Shown here: positions 19,438 to 29,129 of the stretch, one piece after another
How positions within the stretch are numbered: the stretch's first letter is position 1
How the letters are laid out: every line of letters starts with the position of its first letter
NCBI GenBank assembly: GCA_031835245.1
Contig: JAVKOQ010000399.1
Coordinates: forward strand, 1 to 43,652
From: Balamuthia mandrillaris
Taxonomy: Eukaryota; Discosea; Longamoebia; Balamuthiidae
Direction: 5' to 3'
DNA length: 43,652 nucleotides
Position numbers and translations under genes: made by a program
The notes under the pieces: model-generated
The model's database searches: none
Seen by the model: only the letters and a program-made list of their open reading frames with translations
Told to the model about the DNA's origin: nothing

Positions 19438-19642
19438 TAGAGGGCAAGGACAAGCATAAACTTGCAGAAGAAGCTGCTCGGCGACGCCGTTTTGATGCGG
19501 CTTGTTGTGCTCGCCTTCTTTCAAGTTTCTCTTGAGCTTCTTCTTGTCGCTGCTGTTCCTCTTGTTCCTTCTCCTCCCGTTCTCGTTTTTTTTGCGCATA
19601 GTAGCTGCGTTGATAAAGGCGTTGATACTCCTGTCGGTTCAT
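18575..19642 (-). CDS. Hypothetical Arg/Gln/Glu- and Ser-rich protein in TIR element
   Basis: 355 aa from the Met at 19642 (MNRQEYQRLYQRSYYAQKK). The first 170 residues are highly charged and likely coiled coil (EREEKEQEEQQRQEE), broken by a (Ser-Pro)n run encoded by the GAGGGC repeat. Then comes a Ser/Thr/Pro-rich stretch from the minisatellite, and the end runs into a microsatellite. No domain recognised. Real coding is uncertain, since repeats keep many frames open here; the non-repeat N-terminal part is the best supported. Confidence 0.35.
18885..19035. repeat. Minisatellite, GAAGAGGAGGTYGGC-type units
   Basis: About ten units of 12-15 nt (gaggaggttggcgaa and variants), in phase with the reading frame of the element's gene. 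Confidence 0.8.
19387..19433. repeat. (GAGGGC)n hexamer repeat
   Basis: About eight perfect hexamers, encoding Ser-Pro pairs on the minus strand. Confidence 0.9.
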
Positions 19643-20130
19643 CTTTCTTTTTTTTTTTTTGGTTGTCTAAAAAAAATGTTTAGAAAATGCCTTTCTAAAC
19701 TTTAGCAGGGAAACCCTACAAAACCATGTCGCGGACGACAAACGGCGACACCACCTCCCGTTCCTGCTCGACAAAAAAAAAAAACCCTTGATCTGTAAAA
19801 TGTCACAAAAGCAGGAAAACACACGTAGATCAAGCGTGACCGGAACACTCGACTTTTTTTCAAGACGACACGACTGATCCTTATGATCCGAGCACGCCCC
19901 CTTAACAATCCCTCTTCACAGCCACCCGTTGTTGAAGGGCAACGTCACAAAGGAGGTGACATCTCTCTTCGCCCAAGCGCAGTGCTCTGCTTCCTTCCCT
20001 GTCGGGGTAAGCCTTTAGGCCTCTCATCTCTGGTGTCTTTCCTTTAATGGTGACGACCGCAACTGTCGTTTCGTTAAAGAATCTATTTCTTGTTTGCCCT
20101 TCTTACTACAAACAACTATAATAATATAAA

Positions 20131-22217
20131 ATGAAGAGAGGCCTCTCCGCTGCACCTCTCCTCTCCACGGTGGAGCTTCGCGGTTGCTCCTCACTTCCTC
20201 GAGTCCTCTCACGCCCTTCTTCTTCCCTTTCTGCTTCCTCTCTGCCAGGTCTATCCGTTCGCCCCTTCTCTGCTGCCCCGTCTCCTCCTCCCAAACAAAG
20301 CGCCGCTGCTTCCGCTTCGGCTGCCGCGGCTGCCTCTCTGGCTGACTCATTGGACGCCAAGCTCTCCGACGTGAACTTTGATGACAAGGCCTCTTCCACT
20401 TCCAAAGCCGACCTCAAGCCGTACGAAGCAATCCCTGGGCCTAAAGGCTACCCTATCGTTGGCAACCTCATCGAGTTCCTTCGCTACCCTGGCGGCCTCC
20501 GAAAGATGCACATGAAAATGGACGATATGGTAAAAACTTATGGTCCTCTTGTGAGGTACGACCTCTTTGGTAGCAAGCGTCTGCTGCTGGCGGATGCCGA
20601 CGAGGTGGCCCGGGTGCATCAGGCTGCTGGTAAGGTGCCCAGGAGACCTGACGTGCCTGTTTGGACAATCTTTCGTAAAAGCAGAAACTTGTTTCCTGGT
20701 ATCCTCCAAGTGTAAGCCTTGGTTTCTCTATATGTTTGTTCATCGTTTAACCGTTCTGCTCATGGCTCTTCTCATGTTTTGTTCCTTTCTCGCTTGCTTA
20801 TCTTTTTTTCAGGAACGGCGAAGAATGGGTTCGTTTCAGGAGAGTTTTGAGCGAGAAGTTGCTGCGCATGCCCGTCGTGGAGCAGTGGGTCCCTGCCATG
20901 GTGGAGGTCGGCGCCGACCTGGTGAAGCTCATGCGCAACAGCCGTGTGGATTCGTCCGGCCACATCCCCCACGTGGAAAACCTTCTCTCTCGTTTTGGCA
21001 TTGAGGGTAAGCATGCTGCGAAAGACGGCCTTGGGTTCTCTTCTTTTCTTCGCTTCATCTGCTCCGGAGAAACGTGCACTAACACCTTATGTCTCTTTGC
21101 AGCCGTAGGAACAGTTATCTTTGATGCAAGAGTCGGTTGTCTCGTTCCCAATCCAGATCCCAGCGTCCAAAAGTTTGTGAAGGCCATCAATGGCCTTTTG
21201 GATGCCTCCCACAAGCTGCTCTACGGTGCTCCATTTTACCTGCTCTTCAACACGCCCACGTGGAACAAGATGGCACAATGCTTTGACGACGTGAAGGAAG
21301 TGGGGGAGCTGCATGTCGAGCGCAAGCTCAAGGAGATCCGAAAGCTAGTGGAGGAGAAGGGTGAGGACGCCCTCCAGGACAATCCCAGCTTCCTTGCTCA
21401 CCTGCTCAGCAAGGATGGATTGACGGCGGAAGAGATCTCTACCAACTGTATTGACCTTTTGGCTGCTGGTGTTGATACTGTACGTTCCTCTCTCTCTGTC
21501 CTTTGTAGCTCTCCTTTCGTCTGACATCTCTGTCTAGACGGCGTTCACCGTCTTGTTCACGTTGTACGAGTTATCACGACATCCTGAGGCGCAAGCAAAG
21601 TTGCACCAAGAGCTGGACGAGGTGTTAGGCAATGAGAAACCGACTGTCGAGACACTCAAGAGACTCCCTTACCTCAAAGCTTGTGTCAGGGAAGGACTTC
21701 GGTAGGACTTTGTTGTCTCATTCTTTCCTGCCAGCTTTCTCATTCTTCTTTGCAGTCTGCATCCTATCACTGTCTTGTATACTCGCATCCTCGAACAAGA
21801 GTTTGACATGCTGGGTTATCGCATCCCTGCAGGGGTAGTTTGCTTTTTAACTGCTTCAGCCGTCGCTCCCCTTCTCACACGAAACAACAACATAAACAGG
21901 TCTCGGTGGACATGTTAAGCCCGACGTTGGCTAAAATGGAGAAATACTTCCCCAAGTCAGAGGAGTACCGCCCTGAAAGGTGGCTTACCGGAGAGTACCA
22001 TCCCTACGCCGCCACTCCCTTTGGTTTCGGTCCCCGCATGTGCGTTGGCAGGCGAGTGGCAGAGGCAGAAGTGCACAGCGTCATCGCTCAAATCATGCAG
22101 GCCTTTGACGTCAGGTTTGCAGGAGAGAAGACACCCGACCAGATCATGACGCTGATCCTGGTCCCCAACGAACCGGTCAAGCTGTGCTTCACGGACCGGA
22201 AACCTGCGAGCAAGTAA
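20131..22217 (+). CDS. Cytochrome P450, mitochondrial type
   Basis: Exons 20131..20711, 20813..21006, 21103..21479, 21538..21701, 21756..21834 and 21900..22217 give 570 aa. The first 60 residues are Arg/Ser/Ala-rich without acids and contain RPFSAAPSPPP, a typical matrix-processing site, so import into mitochondria is predicted. P450 landmarks: YEAIPGPKGYPIVGNL (Pro-rich hinge), I-helix LLAAGVDTTAFTV (split by an intron at DT), K-helix VREGLR (ExxR), PERW, and the haem loop FGFGPRMCVGRR with the thiolate Cys. Order and N-terminus resemble animal mitochondrial P450s (CYP11/24/27 group), which take electrons from adrenodoxin. The substrate cannot be told. Confidence 0.93.
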
Positions 22218-23128
22218 GACGCAGGAACGTGTTCCAGGTGGATCGCCTCTTCCCCTGTATTCCGAAAGTGTAACGCAAATAGAAAGATCGATCCTCGGTG
22301 GAAAAAAAGAGAAGCATTTCCTCAAAGTTTTTTTTTAAAAACCAACTTACTTTAAGAAGCACGCCATGCCCATGCCTTTTTTTCTTTATTCCGGTGGCGT
22401 TACGCGCGGCTTCCCGTGGCATCTTCCGTTGTCTCTCCACCCCCCCCCCCTCCAAAGGGAGCTGCAGTTTATTCCTTTTGGCAGCAACGAATCTGCCCAT
22501 GACCCTATGAAAGAGCAGATTATCAGTCGGATCTACCCAACGGATCATCTAGAATAGATGCGCAGCGCAACATCTGTAACAGATTGCGCACAGATAAAAC
22601 GACAGATGGCCTCAGATGGCCCTCATCATCACATGACGGATCGACAAAGGGGGGGGGGGGGTCGTTTGGCTCGGGTGGCCACCCTGCGGAACGAGCGTGC
22701 GGCAAAGGGCCCTTTTGGGAGGAAATGACTCGGATTGCCTATGGCAGGAGCCAGCGGGGGAAGTGGTGTGAAAGTGTGCGGAAAATGCGAGAGTGCATGT
22801 GCAACAAACAAGCAAGTTTGCTTTTTTTTTTTTTGAGAGTCTGTTTTGAAAAGGTTCTTTTTTTATTCAGGTTCGAAAGTCCATACAAGTCTTCGCTTTC
22901 TTTCTTTCTTTTTTTCTCTCTCTCTCTCTTTCTTTTGGTTTCTTGAAACATCGCAACAACCACAACAAACAACGCACGAAGCACACTCCCCCACAACGAA
23001 CGTACGTTCCCTTCTCATCGAAACGTGTTTATTTTTTTTTTTGCTCTCGATGCCCGTTAACAACCTGACCAACGATTGCTCGATTGTTCACAATGACAAG
23101 ATAGGAGGACACCATCGGAACCACGACC
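22218..23128. other. Gene-free stretch after P450
   Basis: About 900 bp without a convincing gene. It has a C10 run near 22441, a G-run near 22650, T-runs and a short CT run near 22918 just before the next gene. Confidence 0.55.
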
Positions 23129-24277
23129 ATGCACCCTTCGTTTTTCCCACAGCCTTCGCCCAGCTCTGTTCCTGGATCCTCCTCCTCCCCAGATCCTACA
23201 GCAGCCTTCCACAACTACTACCATGACCCACGGGCTTACCCTCCGCCCAGCTATCCCTATCAGCCTTCTGCCCCTCCGCCACCAGGAGAACAGCCCCCCT
23301 GCGGTTGTTGTTTTTTCTCTTACAGGGATAACCGAGGAAAGATGTCGCTGGAAGCCCCCTTCAACGGGCCCTCTCCACCTCCTCTGTTGTCCTCAGCTTA
23401 CTCGTCATACACGACACCGCCTCCTGCAGCACCCTACGCCACTCTAGCATCCTGTTTGCCATCCCTTTCGTCACGTTGGCCTGGAGAACCACCACAACAG
23501 ATCATATGGAGCCGGGGCTCATCACCTTTTTCACCCGCGACTCATGCCCTCTACTCCAACCAGGTGACGGCCTGCTACGCTCACTCCTCCTCTACAAACG
23601 GACCTCCCACAAACAGGTCCGAGCTTCACGCAAGAAGAACGGGTGAACAAGCACAGCACTCAGCAGCAGAACTCAAGATCGAAGTTCGCGAAGAGCGGAG
23701 CGAAAAAGATGATGACGATGACCTTCAGAACGGACACTCAACCAGTGGCTCACCTCCTTCCAAAAAGCCGAGGCGAAGTGTTGAAAGGGACCGGTCGCAA
23801 ACCTCCAACAACAAGTCTAGAGTTTCGCAACGACCAAAGAAGAAACGTCAACCCGAGGAAGGTGATGAAAATAGGGAACGAACAAGCTTCGACATCGAAC
23901 GACAGCGGCTAACGGAGCTCCGCAGGAAGAAAGGCATGAGAGTGAAGAAAAGCTTCCTCCGCCAGGGTCCCAACGAACTCGACTTTCATCTGGACCGCCC
24001 CAAAAACGCTCCAAAGAAGAGCTCAAAGAAGAGGACGAAAGCGGGAGCGCAAGAAGGGCCTTCTTTCCGGCCCAACGGCTCTTCTTCGCCGGAACGGTTG
24101 TTCCAACCGCAACTCCTACAACCGCAGCCTCCAGGCGAATGGCAAGGAAGCGCCGCCACAACCACGACCTTATCTGCCCCGTTTGCCCGTGGCCACACCA
24201 GCTCGCCCTTGCGCTCAAGCGTTTCTGGAGCAGCCACGACAGCAACCGCAACTCGTCAGCCGCACTGGCGGACATAG
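23129..24277 (+). CDS. Disordered, Pro/Ser-rich putative nuclear protein
   Basis: 382 aa, one exon, no family recognised. Residues 1-165 are Pro/Ser/Tyr-rich (YHDPRAYPPPSYPYQPS), like activation or low-complexity segments. Residues 165-320 are charged, with basic clusters KKPRRSVERDRS, RPKKKRQPEE and KKSSKKRTK that fit nuclear localisation signals, and a helix-like block TSFDIERQRLTELRRKKGMRVKKSF that could bind nucleic acid. Start chosen at the first ATG of the frame. A transcription or RNA-related role is only a guess. Confidence 0.5.
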   Translation: MHPSFFPQPSPSSVPGSSSSPDPTAAFHNYYHDPRAYPPPSYPYQPSAPPPPGEQPPCGCCFFSYRDNRGKMSLEAPFNGPSPPPLLSSAYSSYTTPPPAAPYATLASCLPSLSSRWPGEPPQQIIWSRGSSPFSPATHALYSNQVTACYAHSSSTNGPPTNRSELHARRTGEQAQHSAAELKIEVREERSEKDDDDDLQNGHSTSGSPPSKKPRRSVERDRSQTSNNKSRVSQRPKKKRQPEEGDENRERTSFDIERQRLTELRRKKGMRVKKSFLRQGPNELDFHLDRPKNAPKKSSKKRTKAGAQEGPSFRPNGSSSPERLFQPQLLQPQPPGEWQGSAATTTTLSAPFARGHTSSPLRSSVSGAATTATATRQPHWRT

Positions 24278-25422
24278 GGATCCAACCAGTTTTTGGTTGC
24301 AAAAAGCGGAAAGGGTTCTCCCGAGAGAGAGATGGCAGCCGAAGAGGTGCGTGTTGTTGCCATGCTTCCAGATGATCTATTGTACAGATTCGAGGAGGAG
24401 CAACTTTGACTGTTGAGCGCGTGGACAACTTAAGAGGCTGTGAATAACTTAAAGTGTACATTCTTTTGTATAAACGCTGTTACTTTTTTGTGTTTTAGGA
24501 GCACTAGCTATGAAGCAAAAGAACAGGAACGTAAAACGAGCAAAGGTGAACCGAGTGTTAGACAGAGCAGGCGAATGTCTGGCCGTCCATGGCGATATAT
24601 CATGATCTACACACGAAGGAACCAATCAGAAATCAAAAATTGTCGACAGATATATCAGCTTGGATGACATCATGCATATCTTTAGAAGGCAAAAGCGCAC
24701 TGTATCCCCGTGGCAAAGGCAACCACGACGACACGACGAAATATGTAACGGTAATCGCGTCGACCTGTAGGACTGGTGGTGAGCGTAATGCTTGGGCCAG
24801 AAGTCGTGTTCTGGCAACCGACCATTGACCCCGATGCAGCAAGCTCTATTCCTGTTGACTTTCCGCATGGTTTCTGATTGGGGTGAATTGTCGTTTAACA
24901 TGACGAGGAGAGAAGGACACACAAAACGCGAGAGTCAATTTGCGGATCAATGGCTGTGGTGTGTGGTCTGTTTTGAGGGGTTTGAAGTTCGCTTCGAACC
25001 GGACATTTGTGTAACGGAACACCGTTAATCCTAACACAAAGGACGAGTTCTTGTTCCTAGAAGGGCGGCATTTGGAAAAGAAAACAGGCTAGCAGGAATG
25101 ATAATTAAATTCCCCGAATATCAACTCTAAATCCCATTCCGTTTGGTGGTCAAACAAACGGGCACATATCAAACGCTGGGAACACTGGTTAAAAAAGGAC
25201 CCTAGGGTAGGTTTGAAATCATTAAAACGGTGTTTCACGTGAGAGAGCAAATTCCCTTTATGATGCTAGTTGAGTTAACACATACAATCGTCTTCCTCCA
25301 TCTTTCCGTTGTCCTCGAGCCCCAATAGTCCCGCCACATCCACGCAAACAGAAACTTTATCACCCTCCGTTGTCTCTATTTTTTTTTCAGACCATTACAC
25401 TTCACACCATACACAACAAACA
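24278..25422. other. Gene-free stretch
   Basis: About 1.1 kb of mixed composition with only short frames. TGTCGACA lies at 24641-24648. I see no repeat ends, RNA gene or conserved coding; the last 100 bp are probably the promoter and leader of the FG-GAP gene. Confidence 0.5.
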
Positions 25423-27296
25423 ATGCAGAAATACTTGGCCGTCGCCTCCTGTTTGCTGCTCTGTCTTCTCTGCCCTGCGGAGCTTGCGTTGGGACAGGCA
25501 TGCCCCTGCCTCAACTGGCAGACGGTAGAGGAGCTTTCCGACATGACGGAGACCATGTACGCCGCGGCAGTCCATGACTTTAACAAGGACGGCCATCTTG
25601 ACCTCCTCACCGGCAAGTCCTCGGGCTTACTGGGTCCATTCATCTGGTACGGGGACGGTGCTGGCAATTTTACCAAGTTGGACTTTGTTTTCAACAACCC
25701 AGGCTCGGGTCTCACCAAGGACTTTGCGTTGGGCCTTCTGGACCATCCCTCCCCCGACCAGGACGTCGACTTTGTGCTGGGCGGCGGCACACGCATCACC
25801 GTAGGCACTTTGAACTTTGGTTGCATTACCTCAAACATAACTCTTAACCATTCTGCTATTTTTTTTTTTCTAACAGACTTTCGTTTCGGACCCTGATGAT
25901 ATTTTTGTGCACGTGTGGCCTTGGGACGACTCCTCCCCCGAGTCGACCGAGTACACCAACGCCCTCGTAATGGGTGACTTCAACGGGGATGACTATCCCG
26001 ATGTCCTGGACTTGCAAACCGAAATGGACAACTTCCTGAGTTGGGGGGACCAGATCGTCTACATGGACTATGAGCTGAAGGGAGCTTTTCAGGGCGAGTC
26101 TGTATGGCTTGGTGGCTCCTCGGTGGATGGACAAGCGGTACTTCGCTTTCTCTCTCGCTCTCTCTTTCTTTCCTTCTTTCTTCTACTTTTTGGGATGTTA
26201 ACAGAAACTTCTGCTCTTTGAAACCAAACCTGCAGCACGACCTGAATGATGATGCTAGGCTGGACTTGGTTCTTCTTGGTAACGCTCAGTACAGCAGGAA
26301 TGACTTTAACCACATGGACACTCCCACGGTGGCCGTTGTTCTCAACGCACCAACCGGCATTGTAGGAGCATCATGGGTTTTTATCAACCTGGCAGCTGGA
26401 GAGTACACACGTCTTGAGAAGGTTCGTTTCTTCTGAGGGAATGCTTGTCGTTGTTTATCTCTTTATATCGAAAACTTACTTATTTTGCCTCTCCTTGTCG
26501 TCTAACAGGGCTACATCAATGATGACGAGTACATCGACTTCTATGCCACATGCGCCAGGTGTTCTGATGCGGTAATACCTCCTTCCCGTCCCTTCAGTTC
26601 TTCTCGCGTTTTTCTCACGCCCACAACAACCAAAAGATCCTCTTCGGAACCTCCACTCCCACAGACTTTGATATTGTCTACCTGACCGCCACCCTAACCG
26701 ACGACTCTCAGGCCCTTGCGTTGGTGGACGTTGATGGCGACTCCGACCTGGACGCCTTCATTTTCAACGACCTGGACGCATGCAAGCTGTTGTTGAATGA
26801 CGGGACGGGTGCCTTTACGGGGGCACCTGGCGTAGTCAACTCTGTGAGTGCTGGTAACTTGAATGGAGTGTTTGGCGACTTCAACGAGGATGGATATCCT
26901 GACTTTGTATCCACGACTCGTTCTCCGGCTGCCAACTTGCTGTTCTTGTCTTCTTGTGAGTGCATTGCCGATGGAACGGATGGCGCTGAAGACGGCGTTG
27001 CTGATGGGGTGGAGGATGGAGCTGAAGATGGAGCTGAAGACGGCGTTGCTGATGGGGTTGAAGACGGAGTTGCTGATGGAGTTGAAGACGGTATTGAAGA
27101 TGGCACTGAGGATGGCGTGGAGGACGGGGTTGATGACGGAAGGGCCGACGGGGAGCAACCCGAGTACTCCGACAGCATCTCGGATGCCAGCGAACTTGAT
27201 GACGGTCTGGAAGAAGATGGTACCCCTTCTGACGGGGAAGACGGTGATGGTGGAAGCGCTGCCACCCTCCTGCCCTTCCTTTCTCTGCTAAATTAA
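25423..27296 (+). CDS. Secreted FG-GAP (beta-propeller) repeat protein
   Basis: Exons 25423..25800, 25877..26137, 26236..26421, 26509..26571 and 26637..27296 give 515 aa. Signal peptide MQKYLAVASCLLLCLLCPAELALG, then CPCLNWQ. FG-GAP/VCBS Ca-binding loops: HDFNKDGHLDLLTG, GDFNGDDYPDVLD, HDLNDDARLDLVLL, VDVDGDSDLDAFIF and GDFNEDGYPDFVS, spaced as blades of an integrin-like propeller. It then has SSCEC, an acidic tail of GV(E/A)DG repeats, and a short hydrophobic end (ATLLPFLSLLN) that may serve for a GPI anchor. Closely parallels the ectodomain of the tyrosine kinase at 29130-32783, with matching exon boundaries. Likely extracellular; adhesion or ligand binding is inference. Confidence 0.88.
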
Positions 27297-27727
27297 AAGC
27301 ACACCTGTGTTATTTGCGAGTATCTTTCTTTAAAGCCATATATTTCTTGCTCATAGTGTTACACCATTCTTCTTCTTCTTCTTCTTTTTTCTCCCGTAGA
27401 AGTGCCTCGTTTTCAAAATTACAGTAATTAGGACACCAATGAAAAGCGTTACACGCATGAGTTTCCATCGAGAACACAGGAATGAGGGGAAAAAGAAGGA
27501 CCCACTTTAGTGCAGGAAAGTGGGCAAGTTTTCCAGGAGTGGCAACCATGGGTTCCCACACCATTCTGTTTCCTTCTTTGGATGCAATGCAGTGTACCAT
27601 CACCACCATAAAAATGCATCTATTTTATCATGAGCTGCATTCAACAAACAGAACAAGCAAAACAACACAACACAAACTTAACAAAGACGCACAAGAAACA
27701 ACTTGACTAGGGTTACACACGGTAAAG
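27297..27727. other. Intergenic
   Basis: About 430 bp between the FG-GAP gene and the repeat-protein gene, same direction. A short TTC run near 27369. No gene recognised. Confidence 0.6.
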
Positions 27728-28930
27728 ATGGGAGCCAACCTGCTGAAACTCGCTTTGGTGGTATTGATGGTTACAGTTTGCACGACTGCCGCACTTGCAG
27801 CGAAGGCCCCCGCCAAGAGGGGCCACTACTACGGCGGCAATATCGGCTACAATGGAGGAAACGTATACGACGGTTATAACGGAGGAAACGTCTATGATGG
27901 AGGAGACGTTGCCTATGACGGTTACGATGGCGGCAACGTTGGCTACAACGGAGGGAACGTCTATGATGGTGGAAACATCTACGACGGTTACGATGGCGGC
28001 AACGTTGGCTACAACGGTGGAAACGTCTATGATGGAGGAGACGTCTACGATGGTGGCAACATCGGTTACAACGGAGGAAACGTCTATAATGGTGGAAACG
28101 TCTACGATGGTGGCGATATCGGGTACAACGGAGGAAACGTCTATGATGGAGGAAACATCTACGACGGTTATAACGGAGGTAACGTCTATGATGGTGGAAA
28201 CATCTACGACGGTTACGATGGCGGCAACATCGGCTACAATGGAGGAAACGTTTACGACGGTGGAAACATCGATTACAACGGGTATGACGGCGGCAACATC
28301 GGTTACGATGGAGGTAACATATATGATGGAGGCAACGTCTACGACGGAGACAACATCGACTACAATGGAGGAAACGTCTATGACGGTTATAACGGAGGAA
28401 ACGTCTATGATGGAGGAAACATCTACGACGGTTATAACGGAGGAAACGTCTATGATGGCGGAGACATCTACGATGGCGGCAACATTGGTTACAATGGCGG
28501 CAATGTCTACGATGGGGGCAACGTTTGCGATGGTTACGATGGCGGCAACATTGGCTACGATGGTGGAAACATCTACGATGATTATGATGGAGGTAACATC
28601 TACAATGGCGGAAACGTCTATGACGGCGGAGATGTGTATGACGGCGGTAATATCGGTGATGGAAAGGATGGAGGAGACGTTGATGATGGCAAGCACCACG
28701 ACGGAGGAAACGTCGGTGATGGCAAGGACGGAGGTGACGTGGACGACGGCAAGCATCATGATGGGGATGATGGAGGAGACGTTAACGATGGCAAACATCA
28801 TGATGGAGGAGACGTGGACGATGGCAAACATCACGATGGGGATAAGGAAGATTCCAAAGAGAGTTCTGATGACCACCAAGGAGGACATGACGGCAGCTCC
28901 GCACATAGTTTGCGCCCGTTCTTCTTCTGA
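27728..28930 (+). CDS. Secreted GGN(V/I)x(D/N) repeat protein
   Basis: 400 aa, one exon. Signal peptide MGANLLKLALVVLMVTVCTTAALA, then about 290 residues built of a six-residue unit G-G-N-(V/I)-(Y/G)-(D/N), often interrupted by GY(N/D) or DGY, for example YNGGNVYDGGN. The C-terminal 90 residues switch to DGGDVDDGKHH units (acidic and His-rich) and end SSAHSLRPFFF. A Val/Ile every six residues with Gly and Asn at turns fits a beta-solenoid or an ordered fibrous coat; a cell-surface or cyst-wall role is inference. No family recognised. The antisense strand also stays open across the repeats, as expected when repeat units are multiples of three. Confidence 0.75.
   Translation: MGANLLKLALVVLMVTVCTTAALAAKAPAKRGHYYGGNIGYNGGNVYDGYNGGNVYDGGDVAYDGYDGGNVGYNGGNVYDGGNIYDGYDGGNVGYNGGNVYDGGDVYDGGNIGYNGGNVYNGGNVYDGGDIGYNGGNVYDGGNIYDGYNGGNVYDGGNIYDGYDGGNIGYNGGNVYDGGNIDYNGYDGGNIGYDGGNIYDGGNVYDGDNIDYNGGNVYDGYNGGNVYDGGNIYDGYNGGNVYDGGDIYDGGNIGYNGGNVYDGGNVCDGYDGGNIGYDGGNIYDDYDGGNIYNGGNVYDGGDVYDGGNIGDGKDGGDVDDGKHHDGGNVGDGKDGGDVDDGKHHDGDDGGDVNDGKHHDGGDVDDGKHHDGDKEDSKESSDDHQGGHDGSSAHSLRPFFF
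27829..28860 (+). repeat. Coding repeat array (18-nt based units)
   Basis: GGAGGAAACGTCTATGAT-like units of 18 nt, mixed with 9- and 15-nt insertions, with many synonymous differences. Confidence 0.8.
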
Positions 28931-29040
28931 GCAAAGGCACACCTCTTCTGTGCCTTTCTCTCCTCCCTGCTCCTTTTGTTTACTGCCTGTTTTAAACTTG
29001 ACAATATTATCGTTTTCTGAAAGCTTTGACTCTCAGCGCC

Positions 29041-29042
<2 letters not shown>

Positions 29043-29077
<35 letters not shown>
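29043..29077. repeat. (GA)n microsatellite
   Basis: Between the repeat-protein stop and the 3' end of the kinase gene; pyrimidines lie on the kinase sense strand. Confidence 0.9.
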
Positions 29078-29079
<2 letters not shown>

Positions 29080-29129
29080 CAACCCAGAAATAAGCACACG
29101 TTATTATTATTTGAAACAAAAAAGACCAT

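Larger units (their letters stand above)
18511..19905. mobile_element. TTAA-flanked element with terminal inverted repeats
   Basis: A 1.4-kb segment with inverted ends: TTAAGGGGGCGTGCTCGG at 18511-18528 and its perfect reverse complement at 19888-19905. The outer TTAA could be a target duplication as made by piggyBac-type transposases, leaving a 14-bp inverted repeat starting GGGGG. No transposase is seen, so it is non-autonomous or carries cargo. It holds one long minus-strand frame, a minisatellite and a GAGGGC repeat. Confidence 0.6.

Noticed and set aside
18511-19905. Calling the TIR element a piggyBac transposon
   Set aside because: Only TTAA and short inverted ends are seen; no transposase motif, so the family stays open.
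22441-22660. C10 and G-run as a designed hairpin or G-quadruplex switch
   Set aside because: The runs are 200 bp apart with no further complementarity; more likely chance homopolymers.
24440-25028. Short plus-strand frames of 75-79 codons
   Set aside because: No signal, motif or splice context; composition like the surrounding non-coding DNA.
27829-28860. CRISPR-like array
   Set aside because: Repeats are coding, without unique spacers, in a eukaryotic gene with a signal peptide.
27713-28942. Antisense open frame of about 400 codons (DVSSIIDVSSV repeats)
   Set aside because: Repeat units of 18 nt keep several frames open on both strands. Only the plus strand has a signal peptide and a plausible non-repetitive end.
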